DNA from: Spirochaeta isovalerica
GTDB taxonomy: Bacteria > Spirochaetota > Spirochaetia > DSM-2461
Assembly (NCBI RefSeq): GCF_014207565.1
Contig: NZ_JACHGJ010000003.1
Coordinates: 297,944-361,943 of the forward strand
DNA length: 64,000 nucleotides
Direction: 5' to 3'
Below, piece by piece: positions 35,317-42,507 of this stretch. Position numbers and translations under genes: made by a program. Below the pieces are notes generated by a model. It was not told the DNA's origin, did not search any database, and worked only from the letters and a program-made list of their open reading frames with translations. Every line of letters starts with the position of its first letter. The first letter of the stretch is position 1.

Positions 35317-35345
35317 AATCTAGACCAAAAGTACCCCGGATGCAA
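35317..35345 (-). promoter_or_regulatory. promoter of lipoprotein-kinase operon
   Basis: Minus strand TTGCAT (35345-35340), 17-bp spacer, TAGATT (35322-35317), six bases, ATG 35310. Leaderless mRNA predicted; no Shine-Dalgarno. Confidence 0.5.
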
Positions 35346-35408
35346 AAAATAGTCCCCTTTTCATTGTTTCCCCGGCAAAATCGGGTTTTAATAGCGGAAG
35401 GGGGCTTT

Positions 35409-36155
35409 ATGGAAATATCGATTATACTCAAATACGGTCTGGTTCTCGTTGCCGGAGTGGCAGCGGGCTTCTTCAATGTTGTGGCCGGAGGCGGATCTCT
35501 CATAACTGTTCCCGCCATGATTTTTCTCGGTCTTCCTCCGGTCATGGCAAACGGCACCAACCGGATCGCCATCCTCAGCCAGAACATAACATCGGTCAAC
35601 AGTTTTCGCAGAAAAGGGTATTTCGATTTGAAAACCGGACTTATTCTGGGCGCCACGGCATCGGCCGGAGCTTTTCTCGGATCATCCATTGCTGTCGAGC
35701 TGCCTGGCGAAATCTTTAACCGGATCCTCTCTGTTGTAATGATTCTCGTCCTTCTTTTCACTCTCTTTTCCAGGAAAAGGGAAGGGGATTCGGACCGTAT
35801 CGTCAAAGTTCCTCTGCTGGCTGTCGCTTTTTTCTTTGTGGGGATTTACGGCGGCTTCATTCAGGCCGGAACGGGTTTTATCGTTATTGCTGTCTTTTCT
35901 CTTATCAGCGGAACCAGCCTTGTAAGAATTAACAGCCTTAAGGTCTTTGTAGTCATGATTTATACCATTCCTTCTCTGCTTGTTTTTATTCTCAACGGAC
36001 AGGTCGAGTGGATCACCGGCATTTTTCTGGCGGTTGGAAACAGTCTGGGAGCCCTTTTCGGAACCAGTTTCACCATATCCAAAGGGGAGAAATGGATTAA
36101 AATCGTTCTGACTGTCACCGTGTCAGCCATGGCTGTCAAACTGTTCTTCTTTTAA
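35409..36155 (+). CDS. TSUP-family (TauE/SafE) membrane transporter
   Basis: Integral membrane protein of 248 aa with about eight helices in two repeats, family TauE/SafE (sulfite/organosulfonate or other small anion exporter). Repeat signatures are A-A-G-F-F-N-V-V-A-G-G-G-S-L near the start and G-G-F-I-Q-A-G-T-G-F in the second half. The start is ATG 35409 with AGGGGG upstream; upstream in-frame codons back to 35340 are not preceded by a ribosome site. Single gene, substrate unknown. Confidence 0.9.
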   Translation: MEISIILKYGLVLVAGVAAGFFNVVAGGGSLITVPAMIFLGLPPVMANGTNRIAILSQNITSVNSFRRKGYFDLKTGLILGATASAGAFLGSSIAVELPGEIFNRILSVVMILVLLFTLFSRKREGDSDRIVKVPLLAVAFFFVGIYGGFIQAGTGFIVIAVFSLISGTSLVRINSLKVFVVMIYTIPSLLVFILNGQVEWITGIFLAVGNSLGALFGTSFTISKGEKWIKIVLTVTVSAMAVKLFFF

Positions 36156-36255
36156 ATCCATCGGACCGGTTTCCCGACGCATTCCTCTAAAGATATAGTC
36201 ACTGATTTCTGTATCGGAGAATCGACTGTCTGCCTTTGGGCCGAGTAGATCCTCC

Positions 36256-36287
36256 TTGACAAAAAGTTAATGTTGTACATAATGTAC
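36256..36287 (+). promoter_or_regulatory. MATE gene promoter with overlapping palindrome
   Basis: TTGACA (36256-36261), 16-bp spacer, CATAAT (36278-36283). The perfect palindrome GTACAT-A-ATGTAC (36275-36287) covers the -10 box and would block RNA polymerase when a dimeric repressor binds. Confidence 0.55.
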
Positions 36288-36290
36288 TAC

Positions 36291-37631
36291 ATGAGTGATT
36301 TCAGGAAATCAATATTTGCCATAGCCCTTCCCGTATCTTTTCAGAGTCTCATTCAGGCTTCTCTCAGTATGATCGATCAGTTTATGATCGGACAGCTCGG
36401 AACGAACGCCATCGCTTCTGTGGGATTGGGCGCCAAAGGGCTGTTTATACTCCTCTTTGTCCTATCGGGAATAGGAGGGGGAGCGTCGGTTTTTATATCC
36501 CAGTACCAGGGAAAGGGGGAGGAGAATAAGATCGCTCAGGTTATGTGTGTGACTCTCTTAAGCGGCGGGATAATAACGGCTGTTTTCTTTTTTGTTTCAA
36601 TAGTAACTCCCGGAGCTTTTATCAGCCTGTTTACCGGCGATCCCGCAGTGCGGACCGGGGGGGCTTCCTATCTCCGATATATCTCTGCGGGGTATCTTCC
36701 CCTGCTGGCCGTCATTACCTGGTCTGCCGTTCTCAGGTCTACAGGCCATACAAAACTGCCGATGTATGCCGGTCTGGTTTCGGTAGCCGTCAATACATTC
36801 CTTAATTATTTACTGATCTTCGGACACGGTCCTTTTCCTCCGATGGGGCTGGAAGGGGCGGCTCTGGCCACGACAGCGTCCCGTTTTATCGAAGCAGCGT
36901 TTCTTCTCACAGTTGTATTCAGCCGAAGGCTTCCCGGTTCATTTCCTCCGCGGGAATGGCTGAGAATCTCTCCCGATTTCATCAGACCCTTTGCTGTAAC
37001 GACGGTACCCCTGGTTCTTACAGAGCTGCTATGGGTTCTCGGCGATTCGGCTTTTTCCGCGATTTACGGACGGATCGGCACAATAGAGCTTGCCGCCATG
37101 ACCTTGACCGGACCTGTACAGATGATCACTATCGGCCTCCTGACAGGTATCAGTACGGCGGCTGCGGTCATTCTGGGAAATGAACTTGGCAGCGATAACA
37201 GTGAAAGAGCGGGACAGTATGCCGGTAAATTTCTTATAATAGGGATAGCCGGCACGGCTTTTCTGGGACTGATTGTTGTGCTGCTGTCACCTGTATATGT
37301 TTCAGCCTTCCGTATTTCTCCGGAATCGGCTGATATGGCTCTGAAGATCCTCCGGCTTTTCGCTCTTGTCCTCTGGATAAAAGTGAGCAACATGATAATG
37401 GGCAACGGAATCCTCAGAAGCGGCGGTGATACGCGGTTTGTAATGATGATGGATACCATAGGAATGTGGTTAATCGGCGTCCCGATGGGAATTCTGGCGG
37501 CTTTTGTCTGGAAGCTGCCTTTTCCACTGGTTTATATGGCTGTTACAGTTGAAGAAGTGATAAGAATGATATTCATGCTGAATCGCACCCGATCGGGCAA
37601 GTGGCTGAATAACCTCGTTAAGGAGCTGTAG
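36291..37631 (+). CDS. MATE-family efflux transporter
   Basis: Multidrug/toxin exporter of the MATE type, 446 aa, twelve helices in two six-helix halves (S-L-S-M-I-D-Q-F-M-I-G-Q-L-G near the start; E-L-L-W-V-L-G-D-S-A-F-S and related motif in the second half). Exchanges cationic compounds for Na+ or H+. Three in-frame ATGs (36270, 36282, 36291) lack Shine-Dalgarno sequences; the -10 box at 36278-36283 overlaps the first two, so 36291 (leaderless) is favoured. GH13 follows two bases after the stop with its own Shine-Dalgarno, so they form an operon. Confidence 0.9.
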   Translation: MSDFRKSIFAIALPVSFQSLIQASLSMIDQFMIGQLGTNAIASVGLGAKGLFILLFVLSGIGGGASVFISQYQGKGEENKIAQVMCVTLLSGGIITAVFFFVSIVTPGAFISLFTGDPAVRTGGASYLRYISAGYLPLLAVITWSAVLRSTGHTKLPMYAGLVSVAVNTFLNYLLIFGHGPFPPMGLEGAALATTASRFIEAAFLLTVVFSRRLPGSFPPREWLRISPDFIRPFAVTTVPLVLTELLWVLGDSAFSAIYGRIGTIELAAMTLTGPVQMITIGLLTGISTAAAVILGNELGSDNSERAGQYAGKFLIIGIAGTAFLGLIVVLLSPVYVSAFRISPESADMALKILRLFALVLWIKVSNMIMGNGILRSGGDTRFVMMMDTIGMWLIGVPMGILAAFVWKLPFPLVYMAVTVEEVIRMIFMLNRTRSGKWLNNLVKEL

Positions 37632-37633
37632 AT

Positions 37634-39112
37634 ATGAGTGAAAAAGACTGGAAAAAAAGCGCGGTAATCTACCAGATCATGGCGGATCGGTTTTTTATTG
37701 GAAATGGAAAAACGGTAGAGGATAAAGTGAAAGAGGGACTCTATGGGGAAAAAGCCGTGCCCGTAAGCTGGAACAGTCTTCCCGAAGCCGGACCTGAAGC
37801 TCCCTATCAGTTTTTCGGCGGAGATTTTCAGGGTATCATTGAGAAGCTCGATTACATTAAAGATCTCGGTGCCGACACGCTCTATATAACTCCCTTCTTC
37901 GATTCTCCCAGTTATCACAAATACGATGCCCTTGATTTCAGAAGCATTGATAAGGCATACGGAACATTCGAACTGTACGGCCGCCTGAGGGAAGAACTGA
38001 AAAAGCGCGGTATGCATCTGATTATCGATCTGGCCATCAACCATCTCTCCGACAGCCATCCTCTCTTTGTCAAAGCGCTGGAGGATGAGAACTCCGAGGA
38101 GGCAAAGATGTTCCGCTTCTTCGATCATCCGGGGGAATACGAATGCTGGTGGGGCATTAAAAGCATGCCCGAAATCAATTACGATGACCGGGGCGCTCTG
38201 GAAGAATTTATTACCGGAGAGAACAGCGTCGTCAATTTCTGGATGGATAAAGGAGCCGATGCTATCCGCTTCGATTGCGGGAACGACCTGGGCATGGAAA
38301 TCTGCGAGCTGATCTACAGGCAGATGAAAGCGAAAGATCCCTCGGTGGCCGTTATCGGCGAAGTGACCAACTACGCCGCCGACTGGATGAAATGCTATGA
38401 CGGGATCCAGGATTATTTCTATACCAAAAGCCTGTTCTCCCTTCTCGATGGGAAAATAACATCCCGTCAGTTCGGTATGAATATGAAAAAGCGCTACGAG
38501 GCCTACGGGCATGAGAAAGCCCTTTCCAGTTTTCTCATGGTATCCTCCCACGATTTTCCCAGGCTGATGCATTCCTGCAAAGGCGATATGACAAAATATT
38601 TCCAGGCGCTCACTCTGCAATTCACTCTGCCGGGAATCCCCATGATCTACTACGGCGAGGAAATCGGCATGGAAGGGGCATGGGATCCGTTGAACCGGGC
38701 TCCCATGATCTGGGACGAGGAGAAATGGAACCGCCAAGTCTACGATTTCCACAAAAAGATGATAGCTTTCCGCAGAACCAGACCGGAACTGGAAGGGGGA
38801 AGCTTTGAAGATCTTTCGGAATGGCTCGATAACGGTGTTGTGGCTTTTCTGAGGGTGGGGGAGGCTCCGGAAGATTATTCGGTCACCCTGATCAATACCA
38901 CCGATGAAGATCTGTATTTCGATCTGTTCGTTCCCAGCTCCCATATGTACGGCGAGGTGAAGATGTGCGATTATTTCGGTGAGGGCGTGGCCCTGTCCGA
39001 GGATTCCTGTCTCTATATCTCCATGAGGGCGGGGCAGTGTTCCGTTTATGTGCCCGATTATCTCTATAAGCCGAATTACACTTATTACAAAAAAAGGTCA
39101 CTGAAATTGTGA
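37634..39112 (+). CDS. alpha-amylase family (GH13) glycosidase
   Basis: Retaining alpha-glucan hydrolase or transferase of family GH13, 492 aa, without a signal peptide, hence cytosolic. Catalytic triad by motif: nucleophile D214 (A-I-R-F-D-C-G-N-D), acid/base E243 (V-I-G-E-V-T-N-Y) and D307 (S-S-H-D-F-P-R); region I is D-L-A-I-N-H-L-S-D. A C-terminal beta domain starts near residue 405. It may work on imported maltodextrins or on glycogen (glgC is in the window). AAGGAG precedes the ATG, immediately after the MATE stop; the reason for pairing with a MATE exporter is unclear. Confidence 0.9.
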   Translation: MSEKDWKKSAVIYQIMADRFFIGNGKTVEDKVKEGLYGEKAVPVSWNSLPEAGPEAPYQFFGGDFQGIIEKLDYIKDLGADTLYITPFFDSPSYHKYDALDFRSIDKAYGTFELYGRLREELKKRGMHLIIDLAINHLSDSHPLFVKALEDENSEEAKMFRFFDHPGEYECWWGIKSMPEINYDDRGALEEFITGENSVVNFWMDKGADAIRFDCGNDLGMEICELIYRQMKAKDPSVAVIGEVTNYAADWMKCYDGIQDYFYTKSLFSLLDGKITSRQFGMNMKKRYEAYGHEKALSSFLMVSSHDFPRLMHSCKGDMTKYFQALTLQFTLPGIPMIYYGEEIGMEGAWDPLNRAPMIWDEEKWNRQVYDFHKKMIAFRRTRPELEGGSFEDLSEWLDNGVVAFLRVGEAPEDYSVTLINTTDEDLYFDLFVPSSHMYGEVKMCDYFGEGVALSEDSCLYISMRAGQCSVYVPDYLYKPNYTYYKKRSLKL

Positions 39113-39162
39113 AGAATTGATTGCAAATAGTGTTTCCGCAATTCCCCCTGTCTATGGACACT

Positions 39163-39171
39163 TGATATACT
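39163..39171 (+). promoter_or_regulatory. extended -10 promoter of slyD-like gene
   Basis: TGA-TATACT at 39163-39171, six bases, ATG 39178. Extended -10 element; start codon at predicted +1. Confidence 0.45.
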
Positions 39172-39177
39172 GGAATC

Positions 39178-39765
39178 ATGAAAATTGAAAAGAATACAAC
39201 AGTGGCATTGAATTATGTACTGAAAAAGAAAGACGGAACAGTTCTCGAATCAACAGGTCAGCAGGGACCGGTCACCATACTGTTCGGTCATGATATGCTT
39301 CCGAAAACCGTTGAAGACGCCATCGAAGGGAAGGAACCGGGCGACTCGGTCAATATTGAAGTTGAATCTCAGGACGCTTTTGGCGAACCTTCCGGGAATC
39401 TGGTTTACGTTCTCCCCCTTAACATGTTTGACAATTGTGAGAATCTGAATGTCGGTGATGACGTTATGGCAAATAATGGAGCCGGAGAAATCATCGTCAA
39501 AATAACTGCCATCGAAGGCGACAAGGTAACGGTTGATGCCAATCATCCTTATGCCGGTATGGATGTGGTTTTTGAGATAGGAGTGATGGATGTAAGGGAA
39601 ACAACCCCTGAAGACCTCTCCTTTTTTTATCAGGGCCACGGACATAATCATGATCATTCATGCGGAGGCGGAGGTTGCGGCTGCGGGGGCGATAGCGGAT
39701 GTGATACCGAAGCGTGCGGATGCGAAGGCAGCTGTGACAGCAGCTCCTGCGGATGCGGCCACTAG
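39178..39765 (+). CDS. slyD: SlyD-like FKBP peptidyl-prolyl isomerase
   Basis: FKBP-type cis-trans prolyl isomerase and chaperone with an IF (insert-in-flap) domain, 195 aa. The first 70 residues and 125-145 form the FKBP fold (N-Y-V-L-K-K-K-D-G-T-V-L-E-S-T, V-E-D-A-I-E-G-K-E-P-G-D), and N-H-P-Y-A-G-M-D is the family hallmark. The C-terminal 40 residues are a His/Cys/Gly-rich metal-binding tail (H-x-H-x-H-D-H-S-C then repeated G-C-G-C). In E. coli SlyD such a tail stores Ni2+ for hydrogenase assembly; here the tail is dominated by Cys, so Zn/Ni/Cu buffering is possible. Its stop shares CTAG with a small opposite ORF. Confidence 0.9.
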   Translation: MKIEKNTTVALNYVLKKKDGTVLESTGQQGPVTILFGHDMLPKTVEDAIEGKEPGDSVNIEVESQDAFGEPSGNLVYVLPLNMFDNCENLNVGDDVMANNGAGEIIVKITAIEGDKVTVDANHPYAGMDVVFEIGVMDVRETTPEDLSFFYQGHGHNHDHSCGGGGCGCGGDSGCDTEACGCEGSCDSSSCGCGH

Positions 39766-39893
39766 GATAACTCCCCGTTTCCCCGGAGAATGTCCCCGGG
39801 AATGCAAACTCTCTTGATTTCAAACAATCGGCTTCCCCGTTCCAGTGTGCCCAGACTCATGTTGCAGGTGAGGCATCGGGTCAGGAGACGGAT
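39762..39893 (-). CDS. candidate small CxxC protein, unusual start
   Basis: A 43-residue open frame ending in a TAG that shares CTAG with the slyD stop, as convergent genes do elsewhere in this window. It begins R-L-L-T-R-C-L-T-C-N and carries a short beta-rich tail (V-C-I-P-G-D-I-L). The natural start would be the codon at 39893-39891, placed exactly six bases after TATATT (39905-39900), but it reads ATC. The first ATG (39860) would leave 32 residues and drop the CxxC. It may be a gene with a rare start codon, a decayed gene, or chance. Confidence 0.25.
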   Translation of the reverse strand: MRLLTRCLTCNMSLGTLERGSRLFEIKRVCIPGDILRGNGELS

Positions 39894-40001
39894 ATCTCCA
39901 ATATAACCGATACGTCGACAAGGCAGTCGATTTTGCCAATCTCTTCGCCCGAAGAGTCGAATCTATTGGTTGAATTATCGAATTAACGCCTTTATAGCTA
40001 T

Positions 40002-40018
40002 TTGGCATATTTATTGCA
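40002..40018 (+). promoter_or_regulatory. candidate sigma-54 (-24/-12) promoter
   Basis: TTGGCATATTTATTGCA at 40002-40018 has the invariant GG and GC dinucleotides ten bases apart, as in TTGGCAC-N5-TTGCW. Predicted +1 is near 40029, followed by AGGAGA (40035-40040) and ATG 40045. The spacing fits well; a sigma-70 promoter is not ruled out. Confidence 0.45.
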
Positions 40019-40044
40019 TTCTGTATTCCCGAATAGGAGATAAA

Positions 40045-41499
40045 ATGAAAAATAAATATTCCTTACTGATATTAACCATTTCAATTCTGGCCTTCGCATC
40101 CTGTCAGATGCAGGGTGAACTGCTGGATCCGGAATCAACTGCTGAAAGCCTGATCGGTATGAGATCCATACTGTCCGGTATGGAAACCATGATGGCCCTG
40201 GCCGTCGAGTCCGACGAATCGATCGATTATGCCAGAACGATAGATCCATACAGCGAAAATGCTGATATTGCGGAACATCTGCAGGACGGTTCTGGAAATC
40301 CCCTTTCTCCTTCAACCGTATACGCCAATTTCGGCGGAACCGGAAGCAATGAAGTCCGGGTTCCTTCGACAGGATATTTTGATGATTACTACACATCCGG
40401 CATTCAGGCTTATTTCTCTATCTCCCGGGAAACAGCCGACCATTACAGAATCAGACTCTTTGTCTTCCCCCGGACTGATTTCTCAGTCAAATACGATTAT
40501 GAAGAATATCTGGTAGATGAAAGCACGGCACTCACATCCTGGGAGTGGGAAAATATGAATGATGATAATGAAGCCGGCAAACTGACAACCTATAAAACCT
40601 TTTTTGCCGACGGGACAGTAGCAGACCGTACTGTAGAGTGGAATTCTGTCGATACCAATGGTAATGATTTCGCCGACGAAGGTTACGATGCCTTCACTGT
40701 CTCTTCGGATATTACGGGAAGCGGAGACTATTCCTATCCCGACACTGTTGCTGAACCGTCAAAACTTTCTGATGATGATACCGTAACCTGGTCGTCTCAT
40801 ACGGTTTCAGAAATTTCTGCCAACAACACTAAGGTTGAGGAGTTTTATACTGAATCCGGTTCTGATTTCTCAGGTATCGTTTACTCATCCAAAGAGAGAT
40901 GGGGCACTGACAAACTGACAGTAACACGATATGAGGGGAACTCGGCCGCGGGAACTCTCATTTCCAGAAGCCTTTCCACTACAGGAAATGCCTGGGATAC
41001 ATGGGAAACGGAAACCGAAGTTATCGAGAAAGGGCTTTCAGGAGACAGGACGACTTATTCAAGCACTTACGATGTCTGGTGGGCTGATCCTTCGGAAATA
41101 AGCGGAAACAGCAGCTACAGACAGGTTCTTAATCTGACTGAAACAAATGTCGATTCCAACAGTTACAGCGGGACCATGACAGAATACTGGGGCTCTATCG
41201 GCGGTTCATTCAATATTTACCTGATCAACAATGATAACGGAACCTATACGCTGAACCGCAGCGGCTGGGCGTTCGCCTCCAGAAGCGCTGCGGATTCCGA
41301 TCTGTCCGTTGTTGTGGATCAGAGAGACGATCTTTCCTTTACAGTGAATGTCGGCGCCGGTACTTTTTCCGGGAATTACATTCAGGGCGCGCTTGCGGGA
41401 ACATATTCGGAAGGCGGATCCTCTCTGGAGGTGACCATCGATTCTTCGGGTATCACAGCCGGCGGAGTTAACTACAAATACAGCGAATTAGCGGATTAA
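40045..41499 (+). CDS. uncharacterised lipoprotein
   Basis: A 484-aa lipoprotein of no family I recognise. The signal ends L-A-F-A-S-C (Cys19), with Phe at -3 as in relaxed spirochaetal lipoboxes. The mature protein is rich in Ser, Thr, Asp, Gly and Tyr, with many short beta-strand-like stretches and the repeated theme W-E-x-E, Y-S-S-T-Y; it looks like an all-beta surface or periplasmic protein. No catalytic motif. AGGAGA sits five bases before ATG 40045; upstream frame to 39970 is not credible. It may be controlled by sigma-54. A strong terminator separates it from the Pel-like operon. Confidence 0.7.
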   Translation: MKNKYSLLILTISILAFASCQMQGELLDPESTAESLIGMRSILSGMETMMALAVESDESIDYARTIDPYSENADIAEHLQDGSGNPLSPSTVYANFGGTGSNEVRVPSTGYFDDYYTSGIQAYFSISRETADHYRIRLFVFPRTDFSVKYDYEEYLVDESTALTSWEWENMNDDNEAGKLTTYKTFFADGTVADRTVEWNSVDTNGNDFADEGYDAFTVSSDITGSGDYSYPDTVAEPSKLSDDDTVTWSSHTVSEISANNTKVEEFYTESGSDFSGIVYSSKERWGTDKLTVTRYEGNSAAGTLISRSLSTTGNAWDTWETETEVIEKGLSGDRTTYSSTYDVWWADPSEISGNSSYRQVLNLTETNVDSNSYSGTMTEYWGSIGGSFNIYLINNDNGTYTLNRSGWAFASRSAADSDLSVVVDQRDDLSFTVNVGAGTFSGNYIQGALAGTYSEGGSSLEVTIDSSGITAGGVNYKYSELAD

Positions 41500-41537
41500 T
41501 TCATTTTCTCCTTTTTATTAGATAATTTCCTTTTTGC

Positions 41538-41564
41538 GGCTGCCCGGACGGGCAGCCCTTTTTG
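41538..41564 (+). terminator. strong intrinsic terminator before the Pel-like operon
   Basis: GGCTGCCC (41538-41545), loop GGAC, GGGCAGCC (41550-41557), then CTTTTTG. Eight GC-rich pairs and a T-run. It isolates the lipoprotein transcript from the downstream operon. Confidence 0.9.
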
Positions 41565-41590
41565 TTTCAGGCCGCCCCCTTAAAAACCGA

Positions 41591-41602
41591 TATAATTATA
41601 AT
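41591..41602 (+). promoter_or_regulatory. tandem TATAAT boxes upstream of Pel-like operon
   Basis: TATAAT at 41591-41596 and again at 41597-41602, the only promoter-like sequence between the terminator and the first gene. No good -35 is visible, suggesting a promoter that needs an activator. Confidence 0.35.
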
Positions 41603-41643
41603 GGGTGTGTTAATTTATAAATATGTCTCAAGTGGAGTGGGTA

Positions 41644-42507
41644 ATGGAAAATTTTGAAAAATACGCCAGTAAACTCCCTGTTATTCCGGAAGTGGCTTCC
41701 CGTATTCTCTCAATAGGAGAAGATAATCAGGATTTCTCATTCAAAAAACTGGAAGAGATAATATCTCTCGATCCCATGCTTACTTCCCGTATTCTGAAAG
41801 TCGCCAACTCGGCTCTATACGCCAGGCAGAAGGAAATTACGACTCTTCAAATGGCTATCGGGCTTCTGGGATTCAAGAATATCAAGAGTCTCGTTCTTCT
41901 GATTTCGGCTTCGCAGTTTTCAAGGCAGTTTGAAAGCGATCCATTTTACAATGATTTCTGGACTCATTCCATAGTTACGGCTTTTATTGCCAGAGAAATC
42001 TATTACCGCAACAAGGACCGGGTGAATCAGGATCTCGCCTTTACGCTGGCTCTTCTGCATGATATAGGAAAAGTGGCTCTCTTCAATTTTGACCCGGCGG
42101 CGTACCGGAAAGTCCTGGAAGAAGCGGAAAATGGAAAGGAAAGTTATCCTGCCATCGAAAGAAAACACATGGGAACCGATCATCATGAAGCGGGTGCGCA
42201 AATCATGCGAATCTGGAATCTTCCGGATATCTTTGCCCAATCGGTGGAGCTGCATGGGAAAAATGATATCGATTCACCCGATGCGGATTTGATCCGGAAC
42301 ATTTCCATTGCCGACTATATCGCCGGTAAACTGGGATTCGGCACGGTTGAAGAGAACATAGCAGGCGATTGGGCTTTTCTTCTCAAAGGAACCGATGTGG
42401 GGCCTGATGATCTGACGTTCTTTCTTCAGGAATACGAAGCCCTCATGGTGGAGGACCCGCTTTTTCTGGAATGTGAGAAACTGTTTCCCGGGAAAAAAGC
42501 TGTATGA
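41644..42507 (+). CDS. HDOD-domain signalling protein
   Basis: A 287-aa HDOD-domain protein (about residues 15-215), a degenerate relative of HD phosphohydrolases that usually acts in signalling by protein or nucleotide binding. The core reads L-P-V-I-P-E-V-A-S-R-I-L, then L-L-G-F-K-N-I-K-S-L-V-L and L-L-H-D-I-G-K-V-A-L. ATG 41644 has AGTGGAG upstream; ATG 41623 does not. It overlaps the PelD-like gene by 4 bp (ATGA), so it is part of the exopolysaccharide operon, which is not usual for pel clusters. A regulatory role in polymer synthesis is inference. Confidence 0.88.
   Translation: MENFEKYASKLPVIPEVASRILSIGEDNQDFSFKKLEEIISLDPMLTSRILKVANSALYARQKEITTLQMAIGLLGFKNIKSLVLLISASQFSRQFESDPFYNDFWTHSIVTAFIAREIYYRNKDRVNQDLAFTLALLHDIGKVALFNFDPAAYRKVLEEAENGKESYPAIERKHMGTDHHEAGAQIMRIWNLPDIFAQSVELHGKNDIDSPDADLIRNISIADYIAGKLGFGTVEENIAGDWAFLLKGTDVGPDDLTFFLQEYEALMVEDPLFLECEKLFPGKKAV

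Noticed and set aside
37532-38944. 470-residue open frame on the minus strand opposite the GH13 gene
   Set aside because: It mirrors GH13 codon structure, has no ribosome site, and GH13 has intact catalytic motifs.
39820-40008. 62-residue minus-strand frame between slyD and the lipoprotein gene
   Set aside because: No ribosome site, low-complexity composition, and it is in a different frame from the better CxxC candidate.
41565-41643. c-di-GMP riboswitch before the Pel-like operon
   Set aside because: Only about 80 bases separate the terminator from the first ATG, and no GEMM-type core is present.
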